Positions 28,674 through 37,617 of a stretch of DNA of 64,000 bases are shown piece by piece; within the stretch, counting starts at the first letter, position 1; every line of letters begins with the position of its first letter. The translations under genes and the position numbers were made by a program. Origin of the DNA: Lysobacter luteus (lineage in GTDB: Bacteria > Pseudomonadota > Gammaproteobacteria > Xanthomonadales > Xanthomonadaceae). The stretch is from assembly GCF_907164845.1 (NCBI RefSeq), contig NZ_OU015430.1, forward strand, positions 1,354,001-1,418,000. The letters run 5' to 3'. The notes beneath the pieces were generated by a model. It was given only the letters and a program-made list of their open reading frames with translations. It had not been told where the DNA came from and searched no databases.

Positions 28674-29648
28674 GTGCACGACCTCAACGATCTCTACTAC
28701 TTCGCGATGGTGGTCGACCATTCGGGTTTCGCTGCGGCGGAACGCGCACTGGGCATCCCAAAGTCGCGGCTCAGCCGCCGCATCACCCAGCTCGAGAACG
28801 AACTCGGCGTCCGCCTGCTGCAGCGCTCCACGCGCCGTTTCGCGGTCACCGATGTCGGCCAGAGCGTCTACCGCCACGCGCAGACGATGCTGGCCGAGGC
28901 GCAGGCTGCGCGCGAGGTGGTCGACCGTCTCAGTGCCGAGCCGCGCGGGCTGATCCGGGTCAGCGTGCCGGTCGGCACCGCGCAGGAGCAGATGCCGAGG
29001 TTGCTGCCCGAGTTCCTCGCCCGGTATCCGCAGGTGCGCGTGCAACTGCAGGTGAGCAACCGGCGGGTCGACGTTATCAACGAAGGCATCGACGTCGCTC
29101 TGCGCGTACGCACCCGGCTCGACGACGATGGCAGCCTGGTGATGCGCAGCTTCGGCCAGATCCAGGAGTTGCTGGTGGCCAGCCCTGACTACCTGCGCAA
29201 GATGGGCCGCCCCACGCACCCGGAAGAGCTGTCCGAACACATCACCATGTCGATGAGCGAGGACGAGTCCCGCCAGCGCTGGGAGCTGCACGGCCCCGAC
29301 GGCGAGATCAAGCGGATCGACCTCAAGCCGCGGGTGGCCGGTTTCGATTTCCCGATGCTGATGGCGCTGGCCCGGCAGGGCGTGGGCATCACGATGCTGC
29401 CCGAGACGGTGTGTGCCGAGGCCGTCCGCAAGGGTGAGCTGCAGGTCGTGCTGCCCGAATGGCGGCTGCCGCAGGGCATCTTCCACGCGGTCTTCGCCTC
29501 GCGCCGCGGGTTGCTGCCGGCGGTCCGGGTGTTCATCGATTACCTGGCCGAGAAGGTGCCGGGGCTGGTCGAGTCGGCCCGGCTGGGTTGCGCCGACATC
29601 AACGGCAAACCATGCAGCGAGGCCGAGCAGAAAGCCTTCATGCGTTGA
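28674..29648 (+). CDS. LysR-type regulator divergent from azoR
   Basis: This 324-residue regulator begins MHDLNDLYYFAMVVDHSGF and has its helix-turn-helix at about 5-62 (AAERALGIPKSRLSRRI). The C-terminal half is a periplasmic-binding-protein-like effector domain of the AaeR/CrgA type. The start is GTG 28674. The 111-base gap to azoR holds CGCA-ACGTTC-TGCG (28648-28661), a possible operator half-site pair. Control of azoR in response to quinones is inferred from layout and family only. Confidence 0.9.
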   Translation: MHDLNDLYYFAMVVDHSGFAAAERALGIPKSRLSRRITQLENELGVRLLQRSTRRFAVTDVGQSVYRHAQTMLAEAQAAREVVDRLSAEPRGLIRVSVPVGTAQEQMPRLLPEFLARYPQVRVQLQVSNRRVDVINEGIDVALRVRTRLDDDGSLVMRSFGQIQELLVASPDYLRKMGRPTHPEELSEHITMSMSEDESRQRWELHGPDGEIKRIDLKPRVAGFDFPMLMALARQGVGITMLPETVCAEAVRKGELQVVLPEWRLPQGIFHAVFASRRGLLPAVRVFIDYLAEKVPGLVESARLGCADINGKPCSEAEQKAFMR

Positions 29649-29705
29649 GCCGCGCCCCCCGTCGCATGCGAGAATGTCGCCCGCCGTACCAGGGTCCGAC
29701 CTTAC

Positions 29706-29795
29706 GGAGAGATGGCCGAGTGGTTTAAGGCAGCAGTCTTGAAAACTGCCGTGGGTTTACGCCCACCGTGGGTTCGAATCCCACTCTCTCCGCCA
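29706..29795 (+). tRNA. tRNA-Ser (anticodon TGA)
   Basis: A 90-base class II tRNA with acceptor GGAGAGA/TCTCTCC, long variable arm (CCGTGGGTTTACGCCCACCG), encoded CCA (29793-29795) and loop CTTGAAA giving anticodon TGA. Confidence 0.97.
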
Positions 29796-29818
29796 TGGCC
29801 CGCTCCGCGCTGGCCGCG

Positions 29819-30364
29819 CTACCAGACCAGGTCGTCGGGGACCTCGAACCGGCTGTAGTAGTCGTCATCGTCGCATTCGTTCCCAGGCGGCGGGTTCTTC
29901 GCGTGGTCGAGCACGACCAGCTCCGCGGCGCGCTCAAGGACCTTGTCGGCGGCGGCACGCGGGACCAGCTCGTAGCCCTCGCCGTGGCGCACGATGACCA
30001 GTGCCCCCTTTGCCAACTGGCCGCGTTGCGAGGCATCGACCAGCAGGCGCTTGATCACGCCTTCGTCGGTGAACGCGTAGGCGATTTCGCCATCGCGATT
30101 GAGCCTGTTGGTTTCCACGATCTGGCGGGCCTGCGCCCGGGCTTCTTCCACCCGTGCCCGGGCGTTGCGTTCGGCAGCGAGGGCACGGTCGCGTTCGGCG
30201 CGCTCGGCCTGCAGCCGGCGCGCATCCACTTCCGGTGTTTCGGTGGGGGGAGCCGACTTCCCATGTCGCTGGCGTGTCTGTTCCCGCACGATCTGCGCGG
30301 CCTTGCTCTTCTTGACCAGGCCGGCTTTCAGCAGCTGGTCCTGCAACGGGTTGCGCATCGCCAT
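29819..30364 (-). CDS. DUF2058 family protein (YaiL-like)
   Basis: This 181-residue soluble protein starts MAMRNPLQDQLLKAGLV, typical of DUF2058. A Lys/Arg/Glu/Ala-rich coiled coil (about 20-90) follows. The conserved block ETNRLNRDGEIAYAFTDEGVIKRL leads to LVIVRHGEGYELVP, seen as two separate motifs. The function is not established. Its ATG overlaps the stop of the peptidase gene upstream (TGATG), so the two are translationally coupled. Confidence 0.85.
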   Translation of the reverse strand: MAMRNPLQDQLLKAGLVKKSKAAQIVREQTRQRHGKSAPPTETPEVDARRLQAERAERDRALAAERNARARVEEARAQARQIVETNRLNRDGEIAYAFTDEGVIKRLLVDASQRGQLAKGALVIVRHGEGYELVPRAAADKVLERAAELVVLDHAKNPPPGNECDDDDYYSRFEVPDDLVW

Positions 30365-31302
30365 CAGTGGCTGCCCGCCGCTGTGCCCACACCACCGGCG
30401 GCGGCATCCCACTGGCGCAGGGCGGACTCGATGGCATCGATCCCGCGCACCGCCGCATTCGGGTCGATCTGCGACATCGTGTCGTGTTCGCTGTGCAGCA
30501 CCTGCATCACCTTCGGCATGGTCGCGGGCGGTTTTCCGGCATAGGCGCCGAGGATGCCGTCGATCTCGTCGCCACCCACCAGCGAGTACGACACGGCCGG
30601 CCACTGGGCGTCCAGGAACGCGCGGTGGTCGGTCGGCGGGTACTGGGTGCCGGCCGACAACTTGAGGCCCGCGTCGGCGGCGGTCGCCTGCGTTGAAGCC
30701 ACGAGCGCGTGGGTGGGGTCGGGCGCCATCATCCAGACGGTATCGCCCCAGCCGAACACGTCGAAGTTGACGTACTGCGCCGGCTGCTGACCGCCTGACT
30801 GCACGAAGGCGTCGGCGCCCAGCAACCCGAGTTCCTCCTGGTCCCAGAACGCGACCGCCACCCGGTGGTGCTGGAGCGGTTCGGCCTGGAAGCGCTCGGC
30901 GAGTTCCAGCACCACGGCGCTGCCGGACGCATTGTCGGTGGCGCCAGTGCCCATGCCGACGCGATCGGAATGTGCGCCCAGCAACAGCAGTGGAGCGTCC
31001 GCGTTGCCTGCGATGTCGGCCAGCAGGTTTTCGCCCGGGCCGTGGTCGCTCTGGAACGCCACCGTGCGTACCTCGACGTCCAGCAGGGCCAGCCGCTGCG
31101 CGATTTCCGCCCGCCGGCCGGCGTTGTCCGCGGCCGCGGCGATCGCGTCGACGTCCTCGAGCCAGTCCCGCGCGGCGGCGCTGGCCGGAACGGGCGCGGC
31201 CACCGTGGCGTTGGCGGCGGGAGGCTGCGGCGCGGGATGCGCGCAGGCCACAAGCAGCGACGCGGCGATGAAAAACGGTGCGGAACGGAGGCTGGGTGTC
31301 AT
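30364..31302 (-). CDS. M28 family metallopeptidase lipoprotein
   Basis: This 312-residue protein has a lipoprotein signal (lipobox LLVAC, C20) and an M28 aminopeptidase domain. Zinc-site residues are visible: H111 (GAHSDRVG), D123 (GATDNASG), the glutamate pair E156-E157 (WDQEELG), D in NFDVFGWGD and the last histidine in TDHRAFLD. It probably trims peptides at the cell envelope. DUF2058 is coupled downstream, and the response regulator gene is divergent. Confidence 0.9.
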   Translation of the reverse strand: MTPSLRSAPFFIAASLLVACAHPAPQPPAANATVAAPVPASAAARDWLEDVDAIAAAADNAGRRAEIAQRLALLDVEVRTVAFQSDHGPGENLLADIAGNADAPLLLLGAHSDRVGMGTGATDNASGSAVVLELAERFQAEPLQHHRVAVAFWDQEELGLLGADAFVQSGGQQPAQYVNFDVFGWGDTVWMMAPDPTHALVASTQATAADAGLKLSAGTQYPPTDHRAFLDAQWPAVSYSLVGGDEIDGILGAYAGKPPATMPKVMQVLHSEHDTMSQIDPNAAVRGIDAIESALRQWDAAAGGVGTAAGSH

Positions 31303-31429
31303 GGAGAGGGCTCCCGGATGATCGCGCAGTGTGCCCGATCACGGCGTCGGCGGGCGCGTGCCGTTGGTTGCGTGGCCTCCGGCGCGTGGGTAGCCTGCGC
31401 CGCAGGAGAGGCAACTACATGGAAGAGGT

Positions 31430-32080
31430 ATGACGATCAGGGTTTTTCTAGTCGATGACCATGCGCTGGTCCGTGCGGGCATGCGCATGATCCTGTCGGG
31501 TGAGACCGACATCGAGGTGGTGGGCGACGCCGAGACCGGCGAAGCCGCGCTCCCATTGATCCGTGCGTTAAAGCCTGACATCGTGCTGTGTGATCTGCAC
31601 CTGCCCGGCGTGAGCGGGCTCGAGGTTACAGAGCGCGTGGTCAAGGGCAACTCCGGCGCAAGGGTGATCATCGTTTCGGTGCTCGAGGACGGGCCGATGC
31701 CCAAGCGGCTGCTGGAGGCCGGCGCGTCCGGATACGTCGGCAAGGGCGGTGACGCCGTCGAGCTCGTCCGCGCGGTACGCGATGTCGCGCGCGGCCGGCG
31801 CTACCTGGCCAGCGGTGTTGCGCAGTACCTGGCGCTCGCCGGGCTGGACCACGGCATCGCGTCGCCGTTCGAGTTGCTGTCCCCGCGCGAACTCGAGGTC
31901 TCGCTTCTGCTGGTGCAGGGGCTCAGGCAGGAGGACATCGCGCGTCGCCTGAGCCTCAGCGCAAAAACCGTCAACACGCACAAGACGCGTCTGTTCCAGA
32001 AGCTCGGCGTGACCGACACCGTGGCGCTGGCGCGGTTGCTTGGGCAGTACGGATTGATGGAGCCCGCGCTCAGCCTCTAG
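31430..32080 (+). CDS. NarL/FixJ (GacA/UvrY-like) response regulator
   Basis: This 216-residue regulator has a receiver domain with D9-D10, the phosphorylated aspartate D55 (LCDLHLPG) and a lysine near 104. A LuxR-type helix-turn-helix (about 148-212, LSPRELEVSLLLVQGLRQEDIARRL in two motifs, then SAKTVNTHKTRLFQKLGV) follows. The family includes GacA/UvrY, which control small regulatory RNAs. No histidine kinase gene is adjacent, so it is an orphan here. GAGG precedes the ATG. Confidence 0.92.
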   Translation: MTIRVFLVDDHALVRAGMRMILSGETDIEVVGDAETGEAALPLIRALKPDIVLCDLHLPGVSGLEVTERVVKGNSGARVIIVSVLEDGPMPKRLLEAGASGYVGKGGDAVELVRAVRDVARGRRYLASGVAQYLALAGLDHGIASPFELLSPRELEVSLLLVQGLRQEDIARRLSLSAKTVNTHKTRLFQKLGVTDTVALARLLGQYGLMEPALSL

Positions 32081-32112
32081 ATCCAACTCGTCCCGGCGGG
32101 ATCCGCAAAACG

Positions 32113-32141
32113 AAAACGGGCCGCACGAAGCGGCCCGTTTT
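32113..32141. terminator. Bidirectional terminator between the response regulator and rne
   Basis: Stem AAAACGGGCCGC (32113-32124), loop ACGAA, GCGGCCCGTTTT (32130-32141). The A-tract and T-tract flank it on both sides, so it can stop both convergent transcripts. Confidence 0.85.
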
Positions 32142-32158
32142 GCGTCTTGCCATGGGAC

Positions 32159-35100
32159 TCAGGCGTCGCGCTGGCGTGCCTGCTCACCGTCTTCGTCGCG
32201 CTGGCCATCCGCTGCCGCCTGCGGCGCGGTCGGCGCCGACTCGTCGTCGAACAACCCGGCGGTGCGCGGCTGCACCTGCGCTCCCGAGCCGTTGCCGTTG
32301 GCCTGGCCGGCGGTGCCGCCACGCTCGACATCGCCGCTTTGGCTGACCTGCGTAGCGGGATCGATCACGGCAGCGGCCGGTTCGGATACCTGCGTGTCGA
32401 CCACGGCGGTTTCGTCGACCGCTACCGGGGCGGGGACGATGTTGTCGTTGACCACGGTTTCCTCGACCACGGCTTCCTGGATCACCGTCGGCTCGACCTT
32501 GCCACCGTCGCCGGTTGCACTGGTGTCGACGGGTCCGGCCGGCTCGTGGCCGCTGGCCGCCTGGGCCGCCACGACGGCAGGCGAGGGCGGCTCGACCGCG
32601 TCCACCGTCTCCGCTGCAATGGTCCGGGCAACCGGCGCCGGGGTGTTGGACTCGGGTTCCGGCGCTGCGGTTTCCACCGGCGCGACAGGCTCCTGTCCAG
32701 CATCGGCCGCGGCCGGTGCCACCTCGGTCGCCGCGACGTTGGCGGGGCTCGCCGTGCGATTGCGTGCCTTGGCGGGGCGCGGCGCGGCGGGTTCGGCGGG
32801 CGACGCGTCGTCGTCGAAGTCGAACTCCGGCTGCGAACGGTTGGCGACTGCTGCGGCGTCGCCGGCATCGGTGCCGTCGGCGTCGATTTCATCCAGCACG
32901 TCGGTCGGGGACGCGTTCTCGGTGGCGGCGTTCTCGCTGCCACCACGGCGGCGACGGCGACCGCCACGGCGTCCACGGCGGCGACGGCTGCCTTCCGCAC
33001 CGGCTTCGCCCTGGTCCGCGGACGCCGAGGCATCCTGCGAGGCCGGCGCTGCGGCCGCGGATTCCACGTCGGCTGCTGCCGGGGTTTCCGCGCGGTTCTG
33101 CTTCACGTCGTCCTGCTCCGACGCCGCGGCGGCGACGGTGGCCGCAGCGGTAGCGCCGGCCACGATTGCCGGATCGACGGCCTCGGCGTCCTTGCGCTGC
33201 TTCTCGCCACGCGGCTGGCGCGGGGGCTTGGGCGTCGCCGGTGCTTCGGCCGCGGCGTCCGCGCCCGGAGCATTGCCGCGGGCCTTTTCGTCGGCCTGGC
33301 CGCGCGGTTGCTTCTGGCGACCCTGCTTGGCGCCACGGCTGGCGGTCTGCTCCTGCGAAGCGCCATTGCGCGGCTGGCGCTGCTGGCTGTCGCGCGAGGC
33401 TTCGTCACGGCGGCCATCACGGCCCGCCTTGCCACGGCGCTGGCCATTACGGTCGCCGCGCTCGGTGCGGTCGCCGCGGCCGCGTCCATCCTGGGACCGG
33501 GACCGGTCGGAGGATTTCGACTTCGACGACGATTCCGCGCCAGCCGGCTGGCCACGGAAGAAGCGCATGATCCGCTCGACCACCCCGATGGAGTGGGTCG
33601 GTGCAACGACCGCGGCGACCGGGGCGGCCACGGCGGCGGCCGGTTCGCGCGGCTCGCGCAGCGGTGCCGGCTGGGCCGGCTTGACGTTGGTCACCGCCGG
33701 CGCGGCCGGGATGTTGAGGTGGGCCTTGGTCAGCGCGTGGGTCGGCAGCTTGCGCGGCGTGCCGCGGTGGTAGCTCGGCCGACTCGTTTCCTCGCCCATC
33801 TCGTTCTCACGGATGCGCGTCACTTCGTAATGCGGGGTGTGCAGTTGCTCGTCGGCGACGATCACGATCGGGGCGTCGTGGCGCTTCTCGATCTCGCTGA
33901 GGGCGCGGCGCTTCTCATTGAGCAGGTAGGTCGCGATCTCGGTCGGCGCCTGCACCAGGACCTGCCCGGTGTTGTCCTTCATGGCGTGCTCTTCGGCCAC
34001 GCGCAGGATGGACAGCGACAGCGACTCGACGCCACGCATGCGGCCATGCCCCTCGCAGCGCGGGCAAACGATCTGGCTCGATTCGCCCAGGCTTGGACGC
34101 AGCCGCTGGCGGCTCATCTCCAGCAGGCCGAAACGCGAGATCCGGCCGACCTGCACGCGCGCGCGGTCCTGCCGCAGCGCGTGCTGCAGGCGGTTCTCGA
34201 CCTCGCGCTGGTGTTTGTTGGACGACATGTCGATGAAATCGATCACCACCAGCCCGCCCAGGTCGCGCAGGCGCATCTGGCGAGCGACCTCCTCGGCCGC
34301 CTCCAGATTGGTGTGGAACGCGGTCTCCTCGATGTCGCTGCCCTTGGTGGCGCGCGCGGAGTTGACGTCGACGGCGGTGAGCGCTTCGGTCTGGTCGATT
34401 ACCAGGGCGCCCCCGGAGGGCAGGCGCACTTCACGCTCGTAGGCGTTCTCGATCTGCGATTCGATCTGGAATCGGTTGAACAGCGGGACGTCGTCGGTGT
34501 AGTGCTTGAGCTTGCGCAGGTTGTGCGGCATCACCTGCTCGACGAACTCGCGTGCCTCGGCGTACATCTCCTCGGTGTCGACCAGGATCTCGCCGACGTC
34601 GGGACGCATGTAGTCGCGCAGGGCGCGGATAATCAGGCGGGACTCCTGGTAGATCAGGAACGGCGCCGGCTTGCTGAGTGCCGCCTCGGCCACCGACTTC
34701 CAGACCTGCAACAGGTAGTCCAGGTCCCACTGGAGTTCCTCGGCATCGCGGCCAACGCCGGCCGTGCGGATGATCACGCCCATGTCGTCGGGGATATTCA
34801 GCGAGTCCATCGCCTTCTTCAGCTCGGCGCGGTCATCGCCCTCGATCCGCCGCGACACGCCACCGGCAGTCGGGGAGTTGGGCATGAGCACCATGTAGCG
34901 GCCAGCCAGCGAGATGAACGTGGTAAGGGCCGCGCCCTTGTTGCCGCGCTCTTCCTTGTCGACCTGTACGACCACTTCCTGGCCTTCGCGCAGGAGTTCC
35001 TTCAGGCCGGCCTTGTTGGGGTCGACCCCGGCCTGGTAGTAGTCGCGGGAGATTTCCTTGAGCGGAAGGAAGCCGTGGCGGGCGGCGCCGTATTCGACGA

Positions 35101-35269
35101 ACGCGGCCTCGAGCGAGGGCTCGAGTCGCGTGATCTTGCCTTTGTAGATGTTGGACTTCTTCTGTTCCTTCGACGGTTGCTCGATGTCGATGTCGTACAG
35201 GTTCTGTCCGTCGACAATCGCTACGCGCAGTTCTTCTGCCTGCGTCGCGTTGATCAGCATGCGCTTCAT
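32159..35269 (-). CDS. rne: Ribonuclease E
   Basis: This 1036-residue endonuclease starts at [10 protein letters not shown], with GAGGA before the ATG at 35269. The S1 domain (about 36-120), the catalytic DNase I-like region with [10 protein letters not shown] and VIDFIDM, and the Zn-link CPRCEGHG (about 404) are all present. The C-terminal half (about 515-1036) is low complexity, rich in Ala, Pro, Glu and Arg. It has an Arg-rich patch (about 760-780) that is probably an RNA-binding scaffold of the degradosome. It is divergent from rluC, as in E. coli, with a long leader that may serve autoregulation. Confidence 0.97.
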   Translation of the reverse strand: MKRMLINATQAEELRVAIVDGQNLYDIDIEQPSKEQKKSNIYKGKITRLEPSLEAAFVEYGAARHGFLPLKEISRDYYQAGVDPNKAGLKELLREGQEVVVQVDKEERGNKGAALTTFISLAGRYMVLMPNSPTAGGVSRRIEGDDRAELKKAMDSLNIPDDMGVIIRTAGVGRDAEELQWDLDYLLQVWKSVAEAALSKPAPFLIYQESRLIIRALRDYMRPDVGEILVDTEEMYAEAREFVEQVMPHNLRKLKHYTDDVPLFNRFQIESQIENAYEREVRLPSGGALVIDQTEALTAVDVNSARATKGSDIEETAFHTNLEAAEEVARQMRLRDLGGLVVIDFIDMSSNKHQREVENRLQHALRQDRARVQVGRISRFGLLEMSRQRLRPSLGESSQIVCPRCEGHGRMRGVESLSLSILRVAEEHAMKDNTGQVLVQAPTEIATYLLNEKRRALSEIEKRHDAPIVIVADEQLHTPHYEVTRIRENEMGEETSRPSYHRGTPRKLPTHALTKAHLNIPAAPAVTNVKPAQPAPLREPREPAAAVAAPVAAVVAPTHSIGVVERIMRFFRGQPAGAESSSKSKSSDRSRSQDGRGRGDRTERGDRNGQRRGKAGRDGRRDEASRDSQQRQPRNGASQEQTASRGAKQGRQKQPRGQADEKARGNAPGADAAAEAPATPKPPRQPRGEKQRKDAEAVDPAIVAGATAAATVAAAASEQDDVKQNRAETPAAADVESAAAAPASQDASASADQGEAGAEGSRRRRGRRGGRRRRRGGSENAATENASPTDVLDEIDADGTDAGDAAAVANRSQPEFDFDDDASPAEPAAPRPAKARNRTASPANVAATEVAPAAADAGQEPVAPVETAAPEPESNTPAPVARTIAAETVDAVEPPSPAVVAAQAASGHEPAGPVDTSATGDGGKVEPTVIQEAVVEETVVNDNIVPAPVAVDETAVVDTQVSEPAAAVIDPATQVSQSGDVERGGTAGQANGNGSGAQVQPRTAGLFDDESAPTAPQAAADGQRDEDGEQARQRDA

Positions 35270-35280
35270 TGTTGCGTCCT

Positions 35281-35298
35281 CGCGCGCTCTACCGCGCG
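35281..35298 (-). promoter_or_regulatory. Hairpin directly upstream of the rne ribosome-binding site
   Basis: CGCGCG (35281-35286) pairs with CGCGCG (35293-35298) around a six-base loop. The stem touches the GAGGA of rne (35276-35280 complement), so folding could affect ribosome access. Confidence 0.45.
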
Positions 35299-35566
35299 GA
35301 ACGCCATGGCGTTTCGCTTCTGGACACCGGGTTGCGCCCTCGCGACTGCTGCAGGGGCCATGGGAGCGACCCGTGCGCGCGCCGGCGCGACCTGACAATT
35401 TCCAGCGCTGCAACACCACGGCATGCCGCGGGAGCGCTTGTGTACTTCTTTCCTGTCGTTCTGGGCCGGCGACGCTGTCGGCTGGTGCCTTGGCGTCGCG
35501 CGGGGCGTGTTCATCGCAGGCGGTTTGACCCGCCGGACGAGGGCCGGTTCCGCCGGGCCGTCGCTG

Positions 35567-35595
35567 CTAACATGGCTGCCCATGCTGGAGAACAA
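35567..35595 (-). promoter_or_regulatory. Candidate rne promoter
   Basis: On the minus strand TTGTTC (35595-35590) and TGTTAG (35572-35567) are 17 bases apart. This would give a leader of about 290 bases. The boxes are imperfect. Confidence 0.3.
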
Positions 35596-35711
35596 GCAAG
35601 GGGCAGCGGTCAGGCGCGGAACGGAGCCGCAGGTCGGGCTTTTGGCCCTGTCCTCCGTTTCCGCTCCGGTCTTGACCAGGTGGACGGGGAACTCCCTGCG
35701 AAATCAAAACC

Positions 35712-35740
35712 TTATCTCGCGTCGCGAGTGTATCAGATAA
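35712..35740. repeat. Nested inverted repeat before rluC
   Basis: CTCGCG-T-CGCGAG (35716-35728) is a perfect palindrome about one base. The outer arms TTATC (35712-35716) and GATAA (35736-35740) also form an inverted repeat. It is AT-rich on the outside and ends 10 bases before the rluC ATG, so it may be an operator or promoter part. Confidence 0.4.
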
Positions 35741-35750
35741 CCCTGAGCGG

Positions 35751-36719
35751 ATGCCCCATTCAGCCAACCCTGCCGGCAGTGACGACCGGCCCGGTGCCCG
35801 TACCGTACGGGTGCCCGATGATCGTGCCGGTCAACGGCTCGACAACTTCCTGCTCGGCCTGCTCAAGGGCGCGCCGAGGTCGTTGATATACAAGCTTGTC
35901 CGTTCCGGGCAGGTGCGCGTGAACGGTGGCCGCGCCAAGGCCGAGCGCAAGCTGGAAGGAGGGGACGAGGTGCGTATTCCTCCGCTGCGTCTCGCCGAGC
36001 CCGGAGACAAGCCGGCGCCGCCAAGGGGCTTCATGGATGCGCTGGATGCGGCGATCGTCTACGAGGACGCGCGGCTGCTGGCGCTCAACAAGCCGTCGGG
36101 CGTCGCCAGCCACGGCGGCAGCGGGATCAGTTTCGGGGCGATCGAGACAATGCGCGCCCTGCGCCCCAACCAGACGCTGGAGCTGGTCCATCGCCTGGAC
36201 CGGGACACGTCGGGATTGCTGATCATCGCCAAGAAGCGTTCGGCGCTGACCGAGATCCAGTCGCTCATGCGGGAGGAGGGCGGCATCGCCAAGCGTTACC
36301 TGGCGCTGCTCACCGGCCGCATGCCGGACGGCGTGATGAGCGTCGACGCCCCGCTGCACGCCGGCCTGCGCCAGGGTGGCGAGCGCCACGTCCAGGTCAA
36401 TCCGGCCGGCAAGGCGTCACTCAGTCATTTCAGGGTGCTGGAGCGGCGCGGCGGCCATTCCTACAGCGAAGTGCGCATCGAGACCGGACGCACCCACCAG
36501 ATCCGCGTGCACGCCCGCCACATCGGCCATGCCGTCGCCGGCGACGACAAGTACGGCGACCCCGCGGTGAACAAGCGACTGCGCGAGCAGGCGGGGCTCA
36601 AGCGGCTGTTCCTGCACGCGTCCACGCTCGAGTTCTCGCTCGACGGCGGTAAGGCGCCATACCTGCTCAACGCGCCGCTGGCGCCGGAGCTGATGGACGT
36701 GCTCGACCGGCTGGCCTGA
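35751..36719 (+). CDS. rluC: Ribosomal large subunit pseudouridine synthase C
   Basis: This 322-residue enzyme of the RluA family has an N-terminal S4 RNA-binding domain (about 28-85). The catalytic domain contains HRLDRDTSG (147-155), with the catalytic aspartate D150. RTHQIRVHARHIGHAVAGDDKYGD, seen as adjacent motifs, completes the active site. RluC modifies three uridines of 23S rRNA. The divergent pairing with rne supports RluC over its paralogues. Confidence 0.95.
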   Translation: MPHSANPAGSDDRPGARTVRVPDDRAGQRLDNFLLGLLKGAPRSLIYKLVRSGQVRVNGGRAKAERKLEGGDEVRIPPLRLAEPGDKPAPPRGFMDALDAAIVYEDARLLALNKPSGVASHGGSGISFGAIETMRALRPNQTLELVHRLDRDTSGLLIIAKKRSALTEIQSLMREEGGIAKRYLALLTGRMPDGVMSVDAPLHAGLRQGGERHVQVNPAGKASLSHFRVLERRGGHSYSEVRIETGRTHQIRVHARHIGHAVAGDDKYGDPAVNKRLREQAGLKRLFLHASTLEFSLDGGKAPYLLNAPLAPELMDVLDRLA

Positions 36720-36736
36720 GCCGTCCGGTCGATCGC

Positions 36737-37171
36737 TCAGCGCTGCTCGTCGTACTGGAAGCACATGTCAGGCCGCACGTCGGGTGGGCTGAAGGTCACC
36801 GGCACGCGGAGGTCGGTGGCGACCGGGTTGCCGTTGCGGGTGGCGGGCCGGAACTTCCAGGATTCCACCGCCTCGGTCGCTGACTGGTCCAGTTGCGGAT
36901 GGCCGCTGCTGGTCTCGACACGGATATCGGCCGGAGCGCCATCGACGCCGATCTGCATGAGGAGCCCGACCGTTCCGCCGCGGTCGAAGCACGCCAGCTC
37001 CGGCGGGTAGGCCGGGGGCGGGGTGTCGAGGGCGACGGGCTGGGTCGGCGCGACCATCATGCTGGTGTCAGGCGGGCCGCCCTCGCCACAGCCGACGAGC
37101 AGCGCCAGCGAAAGGGCGCCGATCAGGACGGGTCGGGCGGGATTGCGGGTGTGGCAAGTGATCGGGCGCAT
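36737..37171 (-). CDS. Lipoprotein with a TonB C-terminal domain
   Basis: This 144-residue protein has a lipoprotein signal (LALLVGC, C28). A short linker and a TonB_C-type domain (about 50-130) follow, with GGTVGLLMQIGVDG, SATEAVESWKFRPATRNG and a VPVTFSPP end. Two further cysteines (one in ELACFDRGG, one in PDMCFQYD) could form a disulfide. It has no membrane helix and no ExbD-contacting segment, so it cannot act as a normal TonB; its role is unknown. It lies 4 bases after phhB on the same strand, so cotranscription is likely. Confidence 0.8.
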   Translation of the reverse strand: MRPITCHTRNPARPVLIGALSLALLVGCGEGGPPDTSMMVAPTQPVALDTPPPAYPPELACFDRGGTVGLLMQIGVDGAPADIRVETSSGHPQLDQSATEAVESWKFRPATRNGNPVATDLRVPVTFSPPDVRPDMCFQYDEQR

Positions 37172-37175
37172 GTCG

Positions 37176-37517
37176 TTACTCCGTCAGTGACTCGGCCTTG
37201 GCCGCGCAGATGAAGTCGTTCTCGCTCAGACCGCCGACGTCGTGGGTCGAGTACCGCACCACGCACCGGTCGTAGTGGACGCTGAGGTCAGGGTGGTGGT
37301 CCTCGCGGTGGGCAACGAAGGCCAGGGCGTTCACGAACGCCATCGTCCGGTAGTAATCGTCGAACCGGAAGGTCTTCACCAGCGCGTGCCCGTCCTCGGC
37401 CAACTCCCAGCCTGGAATGTCCGGCAGCAGTTCGCGGATGCGTGCCTGGGTGAGCTTGTGCTCGCTGCCACGGCGGGGGATGCAGTGGGCGCGGGCGAGT
37501 GGGATCAGGTCGTTCAT
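37176..37517 (-). CDS. phhB: Pterin-4a-carbinolamine dehydratase
   Basis: This 113-residue enzyme dehydrates 4a-hydroxytetrahydropterin to recycle the pterin cofactor of aromatic amino acid hydroxylases. The active-site region [20 protein letters not shown] and then [12 protein letters not shown] matches the family closely. The phenylalanine hydroxylase gene is not in the window. Confidence 0.93.
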   Translation of the reverse strand: MNDLIPLARAHCIPRRGSEHKLTQARIRELLPDIPGWELAEDGHALVKTFRFDDYYRTMAFVNALAFVAHREDHHPDLSVHYDRCVVRYSTHDVGGLSENDFICAAKAESLTE

Positions 37518-37605
37518 GGCAGTTCCTCGGGCGGGGTCGGCTGAACGAAACGCAGCGACGGCGGTCGGACGACAGGCAGGCGCGGTGCTCCCGCGCGCAG
37601 ATCGC

Positions 37606-37611
37606 TAGAAT
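37606..37611 (+). promoter_or_regulatory. -10 box implying leaderless nfuA mRNA
   Basis: TAGAAT ends seven bases before the nfuA ATG, so transcription would start at or beside the start codon. There is no Shine-Dalgarno sequence in this gap. No good -35 match is seen. Confidence 0.4.
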
Positions 37612-37617
37612 AGCCGC

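Larger units (their letters stand above)
35270..35750. promoter_or_regulatory. rne-rluC divergent intergenic region and putative rne 5' leader
   Basis: This 481-base gap holds no convincing gene; a 105-codon plus-strand frame at 35423-35740 has no recognisable content. E. coli rne has a long 5' leader through which RNase E controls its own mRNA. Here a candidate minus-strand promoter lies about 290 bases before rne, a GC hairpin abuts the rne Shine-Dalgarno site, and an inverted repeat lies next to rluC; these are listed separately. Confidence 0.6.

Noticed and set aside
32147-35395. A 1082-codon open frame on the plus strand opposite rne
   Set aside because: Its translation is Arg/Gly/Val-rich with no family features, and it mirrors the rne gene; high GC content keeps the opposite frame open.
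35423-35740. A 105-codon plus-strand frame in the rne-rluC gap
   Set aside because: No ribosome-binding site or family pattern; the sequence is better explained as the rne leader.
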